DNA of 64,000 nt, taken from Pseudonocardia acidicola (GTDB lineage: Bacteria; Actinomycetota; Actinomycetes; Mycobacteriales; Pseudonocardiaceae). The DNA is taken from the NCBI RefSeq assembly GCF_012911935.1, contig NZ_JAAXLA010000016.1, positions 1 through 64,000 on the forward strand, given 5' to 3'. The position numbers were made by a program, and so were the translations under genes. The first letter of the stretch is position 1. Each line of letters begins with the position of its first letter. The notes beneath the pieces were generated by a model, which made no database searches, was not told the DNA's origin, and saw only the letters and a list, made by a program, of their open reading frames with translations. Positions 62,662-64,000 of the stretch are shown piece by piece.

Positions 62662-62890
62662 TCCCCGCGAGCAGCTCCCGCACGCGGTGCGGGCCGTCGG
62701 CGGCGAGTGCCCGTGCGGCAAGACCGGCCGCAGCGGCCCCGTGCCCGCGCCCGACGGCCGTGATCGCCTCGTCGAGCGGGCGCCGGGCGTCGAAAAGCTC
62801 GTCGAGCGTGCTCACCATGGGGAACATCAGGCTCACCGGCGTGCCGTGTGCGGCCCGCACGATCGCCTGCAGCGAGCATCCCGGTCTCAC
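62624..62890 (-). pseudogene. Remnant of a PEP-utilising enzyme (PTS EI-like) gene
   Basis: On the minus strand, the frame gives SLQAIVRAAHGTPVSLMFPM followed by VSTLDELFDARR. This resembles the TIM-barrel part of PTS enzyme I (LRAILRA...IMFPM...EEL). No N-terminal His domain is present, and the C-terminus is short. It partly overlaps the end of the plus-strand gene at 62344. It is likely a gene fragment. Confidence 0.5.
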
Positions 62891-62897
62891 CGTGGCC

Positions 62898-63329
62898 GCT
62901 CCGCCGACGGCGGATACCTGCGGGAGCAGGGGCTGAGCGCCACCCAGGACCTGCTCACCCGCGACGCCGGCATCCAGGCGATCCGGGGGGAGAACGAGGA
63001 CATGGCCCTCGGTGCCTCGCAGGCCCTGGGCGCCCGTGGCATCGAGCAGTGGGACGGCGGTTCCGGGGTCGTCGTGGTCGGCGCCGACGGGCTGGTCCCG
63101 GGCATGCAGGCCGTCCGCTCCGGGCTCGCTGACCGCGAGCATCGACGTGAGTAGCGTCGACCAGGCCATCACGTTCGTCGACACCGTGTTCCACAACGCC
63201 GTCCTCGGCTCGACGGTCGGCAAGATCGTCGACGTGCCGACCCGTGTGGTCGACGAGACCGACGAGACCGACGCGGACTACGCCGAGGCCTACCTGCAGT
63301 GGGCGCCGGCAAAGACCCGCAAGTACTGA
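62898..63329 (+). pseudogene. Frameshifted sugar-binding protein (RbsB-like) remnant
   Basis: The first frame gives DAGIQAIRGENEDMALGASQALGARG and GVVVVGADGLVPGMQAVRSG, typical of periplasmic-binding protein domain 4. After about 63120 the sequence continues in another frame with LTASIDVSSVDQAITFVDTV and a VGKIVDVPTRVV...EAYLQW ending. The two parts make one substrate-binding protein C-terminus broken by a frameshift. The N-terminal half and signal peptide are missing. The neighbouring EI-like fragment suggests a deletion in a former sugar-uptake locus. Confidence 0.6.
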
Positions 63330-63393
63330 CGACGCACGATCCGTGACCACCACCGAGCGCCCGGCAGCGAACAGGACGGCCGGCTCCGGGGTC

Positions 63394-63421
63394 TTGACAC
63401 CACCACCCTAACGAGAGTTAG
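63394..63421 (+). promoter_or_regulatory. Promoter with operator upstream of the isochorismatase gene
   Basis: TTGACA (63394-63399) is a good -35. The palindrome CTAACGAGAGTTAG (63408-63421, arms CTAAC/GTTAG) lies where the -10 should be (TTAGTG at about 63418). A repressor there would block transcription. The distance to ATG 63567 is about 145 nt, so a leader exists. Confidence 0.6.
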
Positions 63422-63566
63422 TGTTCAGACCACCAGATCACCTGGCAACCCGCTCAGCAGGACGAGGTACGGATCGGGCTGCGAATTCCGGCGGATCTGA
63501 GAACTGCGCATCGACATGCACGACGGCCCCGGGAAAGGGCCGCCCGCATCACGCAAAGGAGCAGCG

Positions 63567-64000
63567 ATGTCCTCGCTCGACTACACCTACCAGCACATCG
63601 ACGACCACATCGACCGCTCGAAGTGGGTCGCGCCGACGATCGACCCCGAGAAGACGATGCTGCTGGTCCTGGACATGCAGAAGGCATGTGCGGAGCCGGG
63701 CGGCGCGATGTACATCCCGAGCGCCGGTGGCGCTCCGGAGGGCAAGGACGTCGTTCAGCCCGTGGTGAACGTGCTGGAGGCCTGCCGGGCGAAGGGCATC
63801 CCGGTGGTGTGGTCGCTGTGGGGTCTGCGCGGCGACGGCAAGGACGCCGGGTGGGCCGACAAGAAGTGGGGCCTGGAGGGCGCGCTGGAGACCTTCCCCG
63901 GTAGCTGGGGCAACGGCGGTGACGAGCTGGTCGACGAGCTCAAGCCGCTGCCCGACGAGCCGGTCATGCGCAAGCACCGCTTCAGCTCGTTCTACGGCAC
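63567..64000 (+). CDS. Isochorismatase-family cysteine hydrolase, N-terminal part
   Basis: The gene runs off the right edge after 144 codons. Visible motifs are LLVLDMQKACAEPGG with the catalytic Asp near residue 37, VVNVLEACRAKGIPVVWSLWG, and EPVMRKHRFSSFYG with the catalytic Lys. The nucleophilic Cys would lie beyond the window. The family hydrolyses amides or vinyl ethers (nicotinamide, ureidoacrylate, N-carbamoylsarcosine, biuret). AAAGGAG is about 6 nt upstream of ATG 63567. Confidence 0.82.
   Translation, partial: MSSLDYTYQHIDDHIDRSKWVAPTIDPEKTMLLVLDMQKACAEPGGAMYIPSAGGAPEGKDVVQPVVNVLEACRAKGIPVVWSLWGLRGDGKDAGWADKKWGLEGALETFPGSWGNGGDELVDELKPLPDEPVMRKHRFSSFYG

Overview
The window is high-GC DNA (roughly 70 % by eye) with GTG and TTG starts, frequent 4-nt start/stop overlaps, starts that look leaderless, and a gene content (DUF3040, DUF1992, LuxR-type LAL regulators, PucR, an MFS/dTMP-kinase fusion beside holB, F420/flavin-type luciferase-like oxidoreductases) typical of Actinomycetota. 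The closest fit is a Pseudonocardia-like member of the Pseudonocardiales. That placement comes from protein style and gene order; no database search was run.

Layout. 1-4111: replication-linked housekeeping genes (small membrane protein, MFS/dTMP-kinase-like fusion, DNA polymerase III delta-prime, an NTF2-like protein). 4236-4309: tRNA-Thr(CGT), whose 3' end is repeated at 8832. The 4.56 kb between the repeats is an island carrying an overlapping gene triple (pRiA4b ORF-3-like, UPF0158, SWIM zinc finger) and a broken toxin-antitoxin pair, but no integrase. 9101-15987: a TetR-controlled acyl-CoA operon (ligase, two LLM oxidoreductases, an SDR, acetoacetyl-CoA synthetase). 16289-37361: a large nitrogen-heterocycle catabolic region. 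It holds a divergent operon for an FdrA/DUF1116/DUF2877 carbamoyltransferase, a PucR regulator, a uracil/xanthine permease, a CoxM/S/L/G-type molybdenum hydroxylase, an amidase, hydantoinase A/B, carbamate kinase, barbiturase and a CoA-transferase. 37480-38992: a CDF transporter and a phosphoribosyltransferase-like gene, followed by about 0.9 kb without an intact gene. 39919-45849: a LAL regulator, two tandem glycine-rich small peptides, an M50 membrane metallopeptidase and a GIN-domain lipoprotein. 45881-49030: envelope and secreted proteins. 49303-53681: MarR plus a fused heterodimer-type ABC exporter. 54395-59598: a cyclohexanecarboxylate-type cluster (AliA, BadH, AliB and BadI homologues) with a TetR. 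59896-64000: small proteins, a formylglycine-generating enzyme, gene remnants, and an isochorismatase-family gene cut by the right edge.

How the genes work together. The central region can be read as an oxidative pyrimidine route: import, hydroxylation to barbiturate, and ring opening by barbiturase to ureidomalonate. That product differs from oxalurate, the substrate of the E. coli FdrA/YlbE/YlbF enzyme, by only one CH2. I therefore propose phosphorolysis to malonamate plus carbamoyl phosphate, with carbamate kinase then recovering ATP and the amidase giving malonate. The peptide locus (about 3 kb, with its own regulator about 0.4 kb upstream) looks like an uncharacterised secreted or processed glycine-rich peptide system. 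Its precursors share a near-identical leader, and the adjacent peptidase has an N-terminal domain that may recognise that leader.

Limits. Function calls come from recognising motifs and family signatures by reading. Start sites, operators, hairpins and pathway assignments are inferences unless stated otherwise.
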